A DNA stretch of 64,000 nt from Bacillota bacterium (GCA_023400235.1 JAEXFI010000014.1:62001-126000), one strand, 5' to 3'. Positions 1 through 8,281 are shown, numbered from the stretch's first letter. The notes: generated from the letters alone by a model not told the origin. A program made the numbers and translations.

Positions 1-1932
1 CAGGGACAGCCCTATTCCGCTGCCCTCCTTGTTCCTTGTAAGGGATTTGTCCACCTGCCCGAAACGGTCAAAGATGGAGTTCAATTTGTCTTTGGGGATA
101 CCTATGCCTGTATCTCTGACCGATATTGCAACTGTATCCTCCCTGTCGGAAATGTTCACAGAGATACTGCCTCCCGCATCAGTAAATTTAATGGAATTTG
201 AAAGCAGATTCAGCATAATTCTCTCTATCTTGTCCGCATCCACAGCAACTGTCTTTTCTTCAATATCCGTGTCAAAGACAATCGAAAGCTCCCGGTTTTC
301 AACATAATGGGCCACCGACAGTATGATGTCCTCCACCACGCTCACTATATTGAGGTTGCACAGATTCAGCTTCAGATACCCTGAGTCGAACTTGGACAGG
401 TCGATCAGATTGTTGACAAGCCTGAGCAGCCTGTAGCAATTTTGCTTCATCACCCGGAGATATTTGTTGAATTTGTCCTCGTTTCCCTGAGAAATTTGAG
501 GATTACCCTTAATCGACAGTATCTGAATTGCTCCGAGAATAACATTCAAAGGTGTTTTAAGTTCATGAGAGATATTAGAAAAAAATTCTGTAAGCATTTT
601 ATTGTACTCTTTGGTTTCAGTCAGCTTTTTTTCATTATCCTTTATGTGGTTTTCCAATTTATTTATTTGCTTTCTGGAACTTATGTCCTTAAAAATATTT
701 ATGTGGGAAAGTCTACCCTTATACAGCAGGTTGGCACTGGTGACCTCAATATCAATCTCATTGCCGCTCTGTGCCTTTAGTCTGGACTCAAATTTTATTT
801 CACGGCACAGGTCATGGGCAGTCTGCATAAGCGACTCTGTCACCCATTCCTGTTCCTTGAAATTGATATAGTCCTTAACCTCCCTGCCTATTAAATAACC
901 GGGATTATTGACTCCAAACATATTAGCCGCTCTCTCATTAACAAAAATAAATTTTAAGTCGCTGATAATAATTATGGCATCGCTGGAATTGTTTATAATC
1001 ATGTCATAGCATTGATTATTCCTTGCCAGCATCTCTTCTATCATCTTTCTTTGATGTTGGGCCTTTTTAGGATATCTGCCGGTTTTGTCCTGCTTGGGCC
1101 TCATACTGTCTACCTTTTTGTAAAGAGCCGTATATGGCCTTCTCAAGCCGGTTTCAAACAAGGCCTTATAAAGAAAAAAGAAGGAAACCACTCTGAGGAT
1201 ATGGGCCAGATTGTTCCTCCAGCCGTCTGAGACGGAGAGACTGACAAACAGCATTTCATACATTGCCATTGTCAGCAGATGTGCTTCCATGAAAAAGAAC
1301 AAGGTTGAATTCATGTTTTTTCTTAGCTTGAAATACAAGAAAGCCACCAGAAGATATACCGCCGATACAATCAGTTCGCTGGCAACTGTAAAAATCGTCA
1401 TTCCTGCTCCTTCCACATAGCAGTCGGGAAATATTCCGAAATACAGTATAGACGCCAGAACCAGCAAACATGCAATGAAATAGGAGAAAAATATAACAGT
1501 TATGCGAAACTTTTTAACATTTCTTAGAATCAGTAAGGTGGACCCCAGAAGTGTGAAGGCAGTCATGTACCTTCCGGCAATCCACAATTGTTCAAAGGCA
1601 GTCTGACTGCCCCTTTCATATATTATGGAAACACCGGTGTATGTAAATATGTGAAATACATCAATTATCCCCACAAAAAAATAACCCACACCCAACAGTA
1701 CGATAAAATTGTTCTCGCTTACTTTACTGATATTTATTGCTACAAAGAATAAACCAAAAGATACAATGCTGGCAAATAATTCTGCGGAAGTGTGGAAAAG
1801 CAGATGATAGTCTATCTGTGTGTGAATGAGAAACAGTAAAAAGAATGAGAATATCCATAATTCAATTATGGTTTCCTTTTTGACTGTTCCAGGCTTTCTG
1901 AGAATTACTTGCAGCTTGCTTCCAATTTCCAT
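1..1932 (-). CDS. MASE3-PAS sensor histidine kinase (3' end cut by window edge)
   Basis: Membrane sensor kinase that would autophosphorylate on His and pass the phosphate to a response regulator not in the window. It starts at ATG 1932 with GGAGGG 6 bases upstream, and 644 codons are visible. Residues about 20-245 form a multi-spanning membrane sensor resembling MASE3. A PAS domain follows at about 265-385, then HisKA with the H-box NISHELKTPL near residue 454, then a HATPase domain with an N-box (NLLSNSIKF) and a G1 box (DTGIGI). The reading frame is still open in the G2 box (GSGIGL) at base 1, so only the extreme C-terminus is missing. The signal is unknown. The gene lies downstream of the hemerythrin genes but behind a terminator, so it is probably a separate unit. 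Confidence 0.88.
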   Translation of the reverse strand, partial: MEIGSKLQVILRKPGTVKKETIIELWIFSFFLLFLIHTQIDYHLLFHTSAELFASIVSFGLFFVAINISKVSENNFIVLLGVGYFFVGIIDVFHIFTYTGVSIIYERGSQTAFEQLWIAGRYMTAFTLLGSTLLILRNVKKFRITVIFFSYFIACLLVLASILYFGIFPDCYVEGAGMTIFTVASELIVSAVYLLVAFLYFKLRKNMNSTLFFFMEAHLLTMAMYEMLFVSLSVSDGWRNNLAHILRVVSFFFLYKALFETGLRRPYTALYKKVDSMRPKQDKTGRYPKKAQHQRKMIEEMLARNNQCYDMIINNSSDAIIIISDLKFIFVNERAANMFGVNNPGYLIGREVKDYINFKEQEWVTESLMQTAHDLCREIKFESRLKAQSGNEIDIEVTSANLLYKGRLSHINIFKDISSRKQINKLENHIKDNEKKLTETKEYNKMLTEFFSNISHELKTPLNVILGAIQILSIKGNPQISQGNEDKFNKYLRVMKQNCYRLLRLVNNLIDLSKFDSGYLKLNLCNLNIVSVVEDIILSVAHYVENRELSIVFDTDIEEKTVAVDADKIERIMLNLLSNSIKFTDAGGSISVNISDREDTVAISVRDTGIGIPKDKLNSIFDRFGQVDKSLTRNKEGSGIGLSL

Positions 1933-2046
1933 GAAAATCCCTCCAGATTAGCAAGTTAAATAAGCATACTAAATCGAGCTAGAAACTATATATTCTACAT
2001 TTTTGTATTTTTACCTTTATTTGGTGAATAACAAAGTTGTTTGAAC

Positions 2047-2088
2047 GAAAAGAAAAGGCAGAAATCCAGAAAGTAGGACTTTTGCCTT
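2047..2088 (-). terminator. Rho-independent terminator of the ric-DUF438 operon
   Basis: On the minus strand, arms AAGGCAAAAGTCC and GGATTTCTGCCTT (one mismatch) enclose an 8-base loop and are followed by TTCTTTTC. It lies 42 bases after the DUF438 gene's stop codon. Confidence 0.6.
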
Positions 2089-2129
2089 ATTAATATACCC
2101 ATTATTTTGTGTTTGTACCATTTTTTTAC

Positions 2130-3371
2130 TTATTTTTCCGAACTATTTTCAACCAGCCTCTTTTCTCCGGTTATTTCCTGTATGGGTTTTATATCCTGTG
2201 TGAACTCAAGAGTTCCGAGAAATTCACCATTTTGGTCTTTGACTGCGAAGTACCTGATATAGACATACCTGGGTCCCATTTTTATCCAGAAATCCTCATG
2301 CTCTTTTTTCCCCGACTTCAGGTCCTCTACTATTCCTTCTACAATATGAACACTTGCAGGCGGATGACAGTTTTTAACCTCCCTGCCTATAATTGTTTTG
2401 GGCCTTGCAAATATTCTGTCCTTTCCCTGTGTAAAATACTTCACTATTCCATCTTTGTCAACAAAAGTAATGTCTACAGGCAAGGTGTTCAGCATTGAAT
2501 TTATCTCCTCCGGCAAAAGAATCCCTGCATCAAATTTCACGTAGCCGTTATTTGAGGGCTGCTCTCCCTCCTTTTTTGCCTTTTGCTCAACATTTACCTT
2601 GGCAGGCGTCCAGCCTGAGCCTGGTTCCACCATGCAGTAGCCTATCTCCAGGCTGGCCTCCTGAATTTGCAGCCATTCATCTTCAGCCAGTGTCTCCAGC
2701 ACCATTGGAAAGAGTATATTCTCCTCCTTGAAAATCATTTCTATCACTCTGCTGCTGGCTTCTTCTGCCATTGTGACAATCTTATGCCTGTCTGCTCCAC
2801 TATTGCTCAGAGCCTTTAAGGTTTCCTTGACAGCAGCCCTTATTTCATCATCAACTCCCCACATTACCTTTGGGGGGGCTGCTATTCCATACTTTTCCAT
2901 AAAGGGGAACAGGAGATTTTCTTTTCTGGAATAGTGCTTATCTATTTCCCATAAAGTCTTAAAGTCCTCTGTGAGCTTTAATATGATGTCCTGGCTGCCA
3001 TCATTCCTTAAATCCTCCAAGTGGGGCTTTATTGCTTTGTCAATCAAAGCTTCAAGCTGCCTGTTTTCCATTTTGAAGGTGTGAACAGGGTGCCCAGGTA
3101 CCTCCTCCGGCTTCTGAGGACGATGTATCTCCTCAATGGAACCCTTAAATACAGCGGCGTGCACATCACACAGCTTCTGGATCTCCCCCGGAGGCATACC
3201 CTCCATCATAAGCGCCTGCTCCATCTCGGATATTTCTGTGGGTGAAATACCCTTTATAAGCTCCTCAAATCTTGCTTTTACCTGGTCTACCGCCTTCCCC
3301 TGGTGAAGCTCCAATATTATTTCCTTTAAAATCTTTTGCCTGTATTCACGATTGTTTATAAATTCACTCAT
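2130..3371 (-). CDS. DUF438-hemerythrin-PAS domain protein
   Basis: Predicted cytoplasmic sensor or repair partner of 413 residues. Residues 1-75 match DUF438 (helical, short acidic repeats). Residues about 95-235 are a hemerythrin-like four-helix bundle with the expected His and Glu residues (HYSRKENLLFP, KEENILFP) for a di-iron site. Residues about 285-405 are a PAS domain with the NCHPPASVH segment typical of DUF438 proteins. The start ATG overlaps the end of ric by 8 bases, and its AAGGAGG site lies inside ric, so the two are translationally coupled. Di-iron hemerythrin domains bind O2 or NO, so a role in NO/O2 stress sensing with RIC is plausible but inferred. I see no output domain such as a kinase. 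Confidence 0.85.
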   Translation of the reverse strand: MSEFINNREYRQKILKEIILELHQGKAVDQVKARFEELIKGISPTEISEMEQALMMEGMPPGEIQKLCDVHAAVFKGSIEEIHRPQKPEEVPGHPVHTFKMENRQLEALIDKAIKPHLEDLRNDGSQDIILKLTEDFKTLWEIDKHYSRKENLLFPFMEKYGIAAPPKVMWGVDDEIRAAVKETLKALSNSGADRHKIVTMAEEASSRVIEMIFKEENILFPMVLETLAEDEWLQIQEASLEIGYCMVEPGSGWTPAKVNVEQKAKKEGEQPSNNGYVKFDAGILLPEEINSMLNTLPVDITFVDKDGIVKYFTQGKDRIFARPKTIIGREVKNCHPPASVHIVEGIVEDLKSGKKEHEDFWIKMGPRYVYIRYFAVKDQNGEFLGTLEFTQDIKPIQEITGEKRLVENSSEK

Positions 3372-4296
3372 AACGCAGCACCTCCTTGTCTTTTATAATA
3401 AAACCTCTATTTTCCAGTTCTCTCATAATTCTTCCCAAATCCACACCTTTCATAACAGCACCCTTCGGAATTGTCATAAATCTTCCGGCGGTATTCAGTA
3501 TGGCAGGGTTTGTTATCTGGTCAAAGCCCAGTTCCTTTAGTATTTCAACCAGGGAAGGATTCTCCTTGCACAGGTCGTGCACCGGCTTGGACAAATCCAA
3601 GGTGATATGAAATCTTTTAAACAGAATATTATTTTCCAGGTGTATGTGTATGAATAAGTCACTCTCTATTTCACTGAGCTTAGAATAGGTCAGCCCATAG
3701 GTTGCACAGCCATCCTCCGGTACAGTGTACTGTGCAGTTATTTCCCTCAGTTCCTTTAATATACCTCCCGCACCCTCATGCTCGTCCTCCGTCTCCTGCA
3801 TTACTCTGCGGATATCCTGTAAAAGCTTTTGGGAAGGCTTGGCTTCATATTCGTTTATCAGCGGGAACAGAAGCTCCTCCTCCTTGATGAGATGCTCTTC
3901 AAGCTCTGTCCTCAAGGAATTGAAGAGTCTGTGGACCCTGAACAGCTCCTGATGCCTTGCCCCATGTGCTCTTAATATCTTTTCCGCCAACTCACCGGTT
4001 TCGGGAAGTACTCTTTTCAAAAATGAGTGATGAGTGCCAACAATATACTCTATAAGACGAGAGGAGATCATATCTCTAAAATCTTCCTTACTCACCTGCT
4101 CCTTCGCCTTGCAGCCGGTTTCCTCCAACGCCTTTAGCAATTCTTCCTCACTTAGCCCCTGTTCCCTTATAGTCTCCGCCAGAGGACGGTTTCCCCCGCA
4201 GCAGAAATCAATGTTATACCTCTTGAATACCGCACTTGCTTCCGGCTGTGCTGCAACTATTTCACCAAGGGTTTGCAATACATTTATTTTAGTCAT
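3364..4296 (-). CDS. ric: Iron-sulfur cluster repair di-iron protein RIC (ScdA/YtfE) with C-terminal DUF1858
   Basis: Di-iron protein of the ScdA/YtfE family, which restores [Fe-S] clusters damaged by nitric oxide or peroxide in the cytoplasm. The first 60 residues are the ScdA N-terminal (DUF542) domain with the FCCGG motif. A hemerythrin domain at about 75-225 carries the His/Glu ligand segments (GTHHSF, LEEHLIKEEELLFP, DEHEGAG, HIHLENNILF). Residues about 230-300 resemble DUF1858. The fused DUF1858 makes it longer than the usual 220-240-residue YtfE. It is followed with an 8-base overlap by the DUF438-hemerythrin gene. A FNR-type operator and promoter lie upstream, and the FNR-family gene is the next gene upstream on the same strand. 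Confidence 0.88.
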   Translation of the reverse strand: MTKINVLQTLGEIVAAQPEASAVFKRYNIDFCCGGNRPLAETIREQGLSEEELLKALEETGCKAKEQVSKEDFRDMISSRLIEYIVGTHHSFLKRVLPETGELAEKILRAHGARHQELFRVHRLFNSLRTELEEHLIKEEELLFPLINEYEAKPSQKLLQDIRRVMQETEDEHEGAGGILKELREITAQYTVPEDGCATYGLTYSKLSEIESDLFIHIHLENNILFKRFHITLDLSKPVHDLCKENPSLVEILKELGFDQITNPAILNTAGRFMTIPKGAVMKGVDLGRIMRELENRGFIIKDKEVLRYE

Positions 4297-4309
4297 AACA
4301 TCTCCTATC

Positions 4310-4326
4310 TACGCGCACAGCGCGTA
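4310..4326 (-). promoter_or_regulatory. Perfect GC hairpin in the ric leader
   Basis: TACGCGC, ACA loop, GCGCGTA: a perfect 7-bp stem with a 3-base loop. It lies 14 bases upstream of the ric start codon, just before its GGAGA ribosome site. It is unusually GC-rich for the surroundings. A role in translation or mRNA stability is inference. Confidence 0.5.
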
Positions 4327-4367
4327 CACAAATAGTAATGGTTAATGTCATTAGGAATCCTTCCCGA

Positions 4368-4415
4368 TGACATAAGAATACAGCATTTGGTGAAATAAAA
4401 CTGTGATTGGAATCA
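4368..4415 (-). promoter_or_regulatory. Predicted FNR-dependent class II promoter of ric
   Basis: The element TGAT-TGGA-ATCA at 4404-4415 is a perfect core FNR inverted repeat (TGAT-N4-ATCA). On the minus strand a TATTCT -10 lies at 4380-4375, giving a start point near 4368. The operator centre is then about 41.5 bases upstream, the spacing for class II activation by CRP/FNR proteins. No good -35 hexamer is present, as expected for an activated promoter. An imperfect inverted repeat (ATGTCAT/ATGACAT, 4345-4373) lies at the start of the predicted leader. Confidence 0.5.
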
Positions 4416-4433
4416 TGGTTTAAAAAATTTTAC

Positions 4434-4460
4434 AATAAAAAAAGCCCCTGAGGGCTTTTC
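4434..4460 (-). terminator. Rho-independent terminator of the FNR-family gene
   Basis: On the minus strand, AAAAGCCCT-CA-GGGGCTTTT followed by TTTATTGT, 19 bases after the regulator's stop codon. Confidence 0.8.
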
Positions 4461-4478
4461 ACCGCATAGAGGCAGTCC

Positions 4479-5189
4479 TTAAATACTTTCCTTGAGTCTG
4501 TTCATATCCAGAATAATGACCTTTTTGTTGCCCATCATTTCAATAATGCCCTCCTCCTGCAAGAGGCTCATCTTACGGCTGACGGTTTCCCGCGTCAGTC
4601 CGATATAGTTTGCTATACCTTCCCGGCTCATGGGCAGTTCAATCAGTATTCCCCCGGATTCAGCCCTTCCATACTTCCGGGCAAATTCCAGAAGTACTGA
4701 GTTTACACGAAGTTCCACATTTCTGGTTCCCATGCTTTCTATGGTATTTTCAAGCCGGACAAGACGGTTGCAAAGCTCCTCCATCACCTTGAAGCTCAGC
4801 TCCGGGTACTCCCTCATAAGCTCCTGAAATGCCTTTTTATGTATTGTACATATTCCCGTATCCTCCAAGGCCTCCGCATTGTATGTGGCAGCCCTGTTCT
4901 GAAGAAGGTTCTTTTCCCCGAAAAAATCCCCTTCAGAAAAAATATAAAGGATATGTTCCCTTCCACTGCTGGTATTCCTATATGCCTTTACCCTGCCGGA
5001 ATTTATGATTACAAGGCTCTCAATAACCGCTCCCTCCATTATAATCAATTCTCCCTTTTTATACTCCCGGCGTACGATAAGGCTTGATACCCTGGCAATT
5101 TCCTCCTGATCAAAAGAAGAAAATATCGGCACCCTTTTGGAACACATTTTATCATGGCAATTTTCACAGGCACAACTGCTACAACCCAT
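4479..5189 (-). CDS. CRP/FNR family transcriptional regulator with N-terminal Cys cluster
   Basis: DNA-binding regulator of 236 residues. The start at 5189 is chosen because GGAGGG lies 5 bases upstream; the frame could open 19 codons earlier without such a site. Cys 3, 6, 8, 11 and 16 form an N-terminal Cys-rich motif (CSSCACENC) like the cluster-binding region of oxygen- or NO-sensing FNR proteins. A cyclic-nucleotide-type beta-roll spans about 21-125, a dimer helix about 130-175, and a HTH about 186-215. Its recognition helix reads ETVSR, the E-xx-SR pattern by which FNR reads TGA half-sites. A matching TGAT-N4-ATCA site stands in front of the neighbouring ric operon, so it is probably that operon's regulator. 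Cluster binding is inferred from the motif only. Confidence 0.87.
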   Translation of the reverse strand: MGCSSCACENCHDKMCSKRVPIFSSFDQEEIARVSSLIVRREYKKGELIIMEGAVIESLVIINSGRVKAYRNTSSGREHILYIFSEGDFFGEKNLLQNRAATYNAEALEDTGICTIHKKAFQELMREYPELSFKVMEELCNRLVRLENTIESMGTRNVELRVNSVLLEFARKYGRAESGGILIELPMSREGIANYIGLTRETVSRKMSLLQEEGIIEMMGNKKVIILDMNRLKESI

Positions 5190-5279
5190 AAGCACCCTCC
5201 TGCTCTTTTTGCTGCGGGAACCAATTATTTTCAGCACCTGCAGCAATTATAATAACTTGATGCTTTCCTGATAAGCCCA

Positions 5280-5285
5280 ATTATA
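5280..5285 (-). promoter_or_regulatory. Extended -10 element upstream of the FNR-family gene
   Basis: On the minus strand the sequence reads TGATATAAT, a consensus TATAAT preceded by a TG extension, about 90 bases before the chosen start codon. No well-spaced -35 hexamer is obvious. Confidence 0.4.
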
Positions 5286-5375
5286 TCATATAAAAAGTCA
5301 AAAAAATAAACTGGTACTGATGCTTTCACAGTCACAGCTTATTTTACAATTTCGTACGGTAATTTCTGACTTGGT

Positions 5376-5407
5376 CAAAAGCCTGTTTCTGCCCTTATAC
5401 TACAGGC
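5376..5407 (-). terminator. Terminator hairpin overlapping the end of the 97-residue protein gene
   Basis: On the minus strand, GCCTGT-N15-ACAGGC followed by TTTTG. The left arm overlaps the last codons and stop codon of the gene ending at 5400. Confidence 0.5.
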
Positions 5408-5693
5408 AGACCTTCTGCTTGGTATCCCCCTCGATTTTTCCGATTCCATAGCCATAGCAAAAGGACTGGTACATGCTTGTAATGATAAGTGCGCTGAGGC
5501 AGTTCCTCTCCTCCTCGCTTAGGCCCATATCCATTGTCCTCATGAAATTTCTGGTTTTATCCTTGGCTATAAGCTTAATCGCCTCTCTTGTACCCGCAAG
5601 ATCCTTCTCAAGCTTCTCTTTTCCCTGCTGGAGGTACTCCTTTATAACAGCTTCAAATTTTTCGGATGGTGTGGTATTTTGCAGTTCTTCCAT
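5400..5693 (-). CDS. Small hypothetical protein, 97 residues
   Basis: Not recognised. The start ATG at 5693 has GGAGG 5 bases upstream, so it is very likely translated. The first 60 residues are highly charged and helical with no membrane segment. The C-terminal third (LSALIITSMYQSFCYGYGIGKIEG) is more hydrophobic and Tyr/Gly-rich. It lies alone between the FNR-family gene and the DUF951 gene, with a hairpin at its own 3' end. Confidence 0.6.
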   Translation of the reverse strand: MEELQNTTPSEKFEAVIKEYLQQGKEKLEKDLAGTREAIKLIAKDKTRNFMRTMDMGLSEEERNCLSALIITSMYQSFCYGYGIGKIEGDTKQKVCL

Positions 5694-5813
5694 ATCAGCC
5701 TCCTAGTAATTGCCTACAGTATTTGAGAACCAGTCACGGGTTACCCATCATGCTGTCAGTGTGTTATTACTAAGTGTTGCCACATTTGTATTTTATATAC
5801 ACCAGCCGGATAA

Positions 5814-6041
5814 TTACCTGGAAATTGAGGAGGAATCCTGGGGCTCCTCCTGTGCAGCCGACCTGGCAATCTTTTTTACAGCTTTCTCAAACTTGGTTCT
5901 TGCAAGCATTACCTGATGGGAGCACCCCGTACATTTTATCCTGAAATCAGCGCCCGTCCTTATTACCTCCCACTGCTTGCTGCCGCACGGGTGCTGCTTT
6001 TTCATTTCAACAATATCTCCAACAGCATATTTGTCAGCCAT
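5814..6041 (-). CDS. DUF951 domain protein
   Basis: Small basic protein of 75 residues matching DUF951: VGDIVEMKKQHPCGSKQWEV near the N-terminus, followed by IKCTGCSHQVMLAR. Function is unknown; the fold is thought to be SH3-like and the conserved Cys/His pattern suggests nucleic-acid or metal binding. It begins 2 bases after the mscS stop, with AAGGAGGAG inside the mscS end, so the pair is co-translated. This mscS-DUF951 order is common in Firmicutes. The last 15 residues are a Ser/Glu-rich tail. Confidence 0.85.
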   Translation of the reverse strand: MADKYAVGDIVEMKKQHPCGSKQWEVIRTGADFRIKCTGCSHQVMLARTKFEKAVKKIARSAAQEEPQDSSSISR

Positions 6042-6043
6042 TG

Positions 6044-6895
6044 CTACTCCTCCTTTGTAATCAAAGTCCGGTCATAGAATTCAAGACCCGTTTTTTCAAA
6101 AGCCTCTTTTATTTTCATTCTTATTCTACGTTCTACCCCCCATTGCTCATTTGGATAGGTACGGGCGGTAATTCTCAGGTTTATGCTTTGCTTTCCCAGT
6201 TCTGTAATTCCCAGAACAGCCGGCTCCTCTGTGAAGACATCGAACTCCTGCTTTACCTCCTCACATACTACCCGGGCTATTTCATATACTTTTTCCAGAC
6301 TTGTGGAATACGCCACCGGAATGTCTACAATCACCATTTTATTGTCTCTGGTATGATTGGTGACTCTTTTTATTTCACCGTTGGGTATTATATAAATATC
6401 CCCGTTGTAGTTTTTGAGCCTGGTAACGCGCAGCTCCATATGTTCAACGGTTCCGGTCATATTATCTATGGTAATCAGGTCTCCAACTGCAAACTGGTCC
6501 TCCAGCAGGATAAAAAATCCTGAAAGAGTGTCCTTGATAAGGCTTTGGGCCCCGAGGCCAATTGCAACCCCGCCCACTCCGGCTGCTGCCAGTACCGATT
6601 TGAGGTTCAGTATGTCAGAAAGGATCATCAATACGGCCCATATATATACGCCATACTTAAAAACACTTGCTATCAGAGTGGACATGGTGTCCAGCTTTTT
6701 ATCACTCATTTTGAATTTTAACTTCTTTTGCTTGTCAAAAAATTTGCGTATGATAATCTTGCCCAGCCTGGCTATTATCAGGGCAATAACTATTATTAAA
6801 ATAATCTTGCCTATTTTGAATACAGGATTGTAAAAACCCCCGAGAAAGTCCTTCAGGTAATTGTCTATCTGATTTAGAATGGATATCTCTTTCAT
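6044..6895 (-). CDS. Small-conductance mechanosensitive channel (MscS family)
   Basis: Stretch-activated channel of the cytoplasmic membrane that releases solutes on osmotic downshock. I place the start at ATG 6895 (AGGAAGG, 6-base spacer), giving 283 residues; an upstream GTG at 6937 lies inside a hairpin and has poor spacing. Three membrane segments lie at about 20-125, and the pore helix carries the Gly/Ala-rich pattern GVGGVAIGLGAQS. The MscS beta domain follows (FFILLEDQFAVGDLI, NGEIKRVTN), then the C-terminal alpha/beta domain. Length is typical for YnaI/MscS-type channels. DUF951 follows directly. Confidence 0.92.
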   Translation of the reverse strand: MKEISILNQIDNYLKDFLGGFYNPVFKIGKIILIIVIALIIARLGKIIIRKFFDKQKKLKFKMSDKKLDTMSTLIASVFKYGVYIWAVLMILSDILNLKSVLAAAGVGGVAIGLGAQSLIKDTLSGFFILLEDQFAVGDLITIDNMTGTVEHMELRVTRLKNYNGDIYIIPNGEIKRVTNHTRDNKMVIVDIPVAYSTSLEKVYEIARVVCEEVKQEFDVFTEEPAVLGITELGKQSINLRITARTYPNEQWGVERRIRMKIKEAFEKTGLEFYDRTLITKEE

Positions 6896-6968
6896 CTTCT
6901 TCCTTCCTAATTTGTATATTTTAATCAGGGCACTCACCCTTCCCTGAATATGTGCGTTTTAGTCTATT

Positions 6969-7685
6969 TTAACACACCGCTACAAGCCTTTCAAACAGCT
7001 TCAGATGTATTTTGTCCTTCCTCCATAGATTCTCCGGATGCCACTGAACTCCAAGTACGAACCTTTTACTTTCATTGCTGATGGCCTCTATAATTCCATC
7101 TTCCGAACAGGCATTCACAAGGAACCCCGGAGCAACCTCCCTGACAGCCTGATGGTGGAAAGAGTTGACCTTCAGGGTCTGTCCTCCGAATATACGGAAG
7201 AGGCAGTTGTTTTCCAATATCTCCACAGTGTGTACCTGGAACCATCTTGGAGCTGCCTGACAGTGTTGGATCAGGCTGTTTCCGGAATTATTCTCTGCAT
7301 ATATATCCTGATAAATACTGCCTCCTGAAGCTATATTCAATACCTGTATGCCTCTGCATATGCCCAGCAGGGGTTTATCCACCGCCAGGGCCTGCCTTGC
7401 AATAAACAGCTCCATATTATCACGCACGGGAGAAATTTCTTTTGTGTAGGGCATATTGCTCTGCCCAAATTGCAGAGCATCCACATCAGGACCGCCTGAC
7501 AGGATTATTCCGTCACATATGTCAAGGTACTCCACCCAGACGCTTTTCACCTCGGTTACAGGAATTATCACAGGGACAGCACCACATTGAATAATCGCCT
7601 CATAGTAGTCCTCTCGTAGATTGCTTGTGCTTTTTTCAAAGTCAAAAGCAGCTGTTATTCCGATGACAGGCTTTCCTTTATACAT
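6969..7685 (-). CDS. Gamma-glutamyl-gamma-aminobutyrate hydrolase family protein (peptidase C26)
   Basis: Class I glutamine-amidotransferase-like hydrolase of 238 residues, related to PuuD, that would cleave gamma-glutamyl amide bonds in the cytoplasm. The catalytic triad is visible: nucleophile Cys110 in GICRGIQVLN, and His216 and Glu218 in QWHPENL. The oxyanion-loop segment ILSGGPDVD is present. The start ATG at 7685 has AAGGAGTG upstream. No polyamine genes lie nearby, so the substrate is unclear. A terminator separates it from the rubredoxin gene upstream. Confidence 0.88.
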   Translation of the reverse strand: MYKGKPVIGITAAFDFEKSTSNLREDYYEAIIQCGAVPVIIPVTEVKSVWVEYLDICDGIILSGGPDVDALQFGQSNMPYTKEISPVRDNMELFIARQALAVDKPLLGICRGIQVLNIASGGSIYQDIYAENNSGNSLIQHCQAAPRWFQVHTVEILENNCLFRIFGGQTLKVNSFHHQAVREVAPGFLVNACSEDGIIEAISNESKRFVLGVQWHPENLWRKDKIHLKLFERLVAVC

Positions 7686-7748
7686 TCAGAAATCACTCCT
7701 TGTTAATATTATATGGCTGTATAAGCATACAAAATAAATCCCCGGGCT

Positions 7749-7773
7749 TAAAAAAACGGCTCTCCGATGAGCC
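7749..7773 (-). terminator. Terminator of the rubredoxin gene
   Basis: On the minus strand, GGCTC-ATCGGA-GAGCC followed by GTTTTTTT, 40 bases after the rubredoxin stop codon. Confidence 0.75.
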
Positions 7774-7813
7774 TGCGCTCTGGAAAACCGTCTTCAGTAA
7801 TTTCATATGGCCT

Positions 7814-7972
7814 TTATTGCTTTTCAAACATGCTTTTATCTACTCCGCACAAAGGGCATACCCAATCCTCCGGAATATCCTCAAAAGCTGTACCCGGTGC
7901 TATTCCGCTATCGGGGTCCCCATCCTCGGGGTTGTACACATACCCGCAAACAGTACATACGTATTTATCCAT
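7814..7972 (-). CDS. Rubredoxin
   Basis: Soluble one-iron electron carrier of 52 residues. The four Cys ligands are present as Cys6-x2-Cys9 ([10 protein letters not shown]) and Cys39-x2-Cys42 ([11 protein letters not shown]), with the conserved acidic loop [15 protein letters not shown] between. ATG 7972 is preceded by AAGGAGTG. It stands alone, with its own terminator downstream. In anaerobes rubredoxin usually feeds electrons to rubrerythrin, desulfoferrodoxin or flavodiiron proteins that reduce O2, peroxide or NO; no such partner is in the window, although the RIC/FNR stress genes lie 3 kb away. Confidence 0.96.
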   Translation of the reverse strand: MDKYVCTVCGYVYNPEDGDPDSGIAPGTAFEDIPEDWVCPLCGVDKSMFEKQ

Positions 7973-8074
7973 TGGTTTTTCACTCCTTGTATAAAATCTT
8001 ACGAATTTGCTTAACTATATATTCCCCTGTGACATGTGGATTTGTATAGTTAATAATATATATATTCCCATCTT

Positions 8075-8281
8075 TTATCTTGTATAACATTTTTTTTTGA
8101 AATTTCTTTCCGGTTTATAAGCTTTCTGGTGCTTTGATGGCTTATATTTTAGAAGATTACTGTTTTCGGTCACATTTTCAGCCTTACCTTTTTCACCGTT
8201 CATAATAAATTGGCTGACTTCATTGTAAATATAGCTTTCCAGCTTTTCCAGCCTCTCTTGAAGTTCATCGCATTTGCTCAT
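8075..8281 (-). CDS. Small hypothetical coiled-coil protein, 68 residues
   Basis: Not recognised. The start ATG at 8281 has AAAGGTG 7 bases upstream. The first 25 residues (CDELQERLEKLESYIYNEV) form a short amphipathic helix or coiled coil; the C-terminal half is strongly basic (Lys/Arg-rich) and probably disordered. No signal peptide or membrane segment. It could be a small regulatory or nucleic-acid-binding peptide, but nothing in the sequence proves a function. Confidence 0.5.
   Translation of the reverse strand: MSKCDELQERLEKLESYIYNEVSQFIMNGEKGKAENVTENSNLLKYKPSKHQKAYKPERNFKKKCYTR

Noticed and set aside
1256..1471. 71-codon minus-strand frame within the histidine kinase
   Set aside because: It lies in another frame of the kinase's membrane domain, which reads through without a break.
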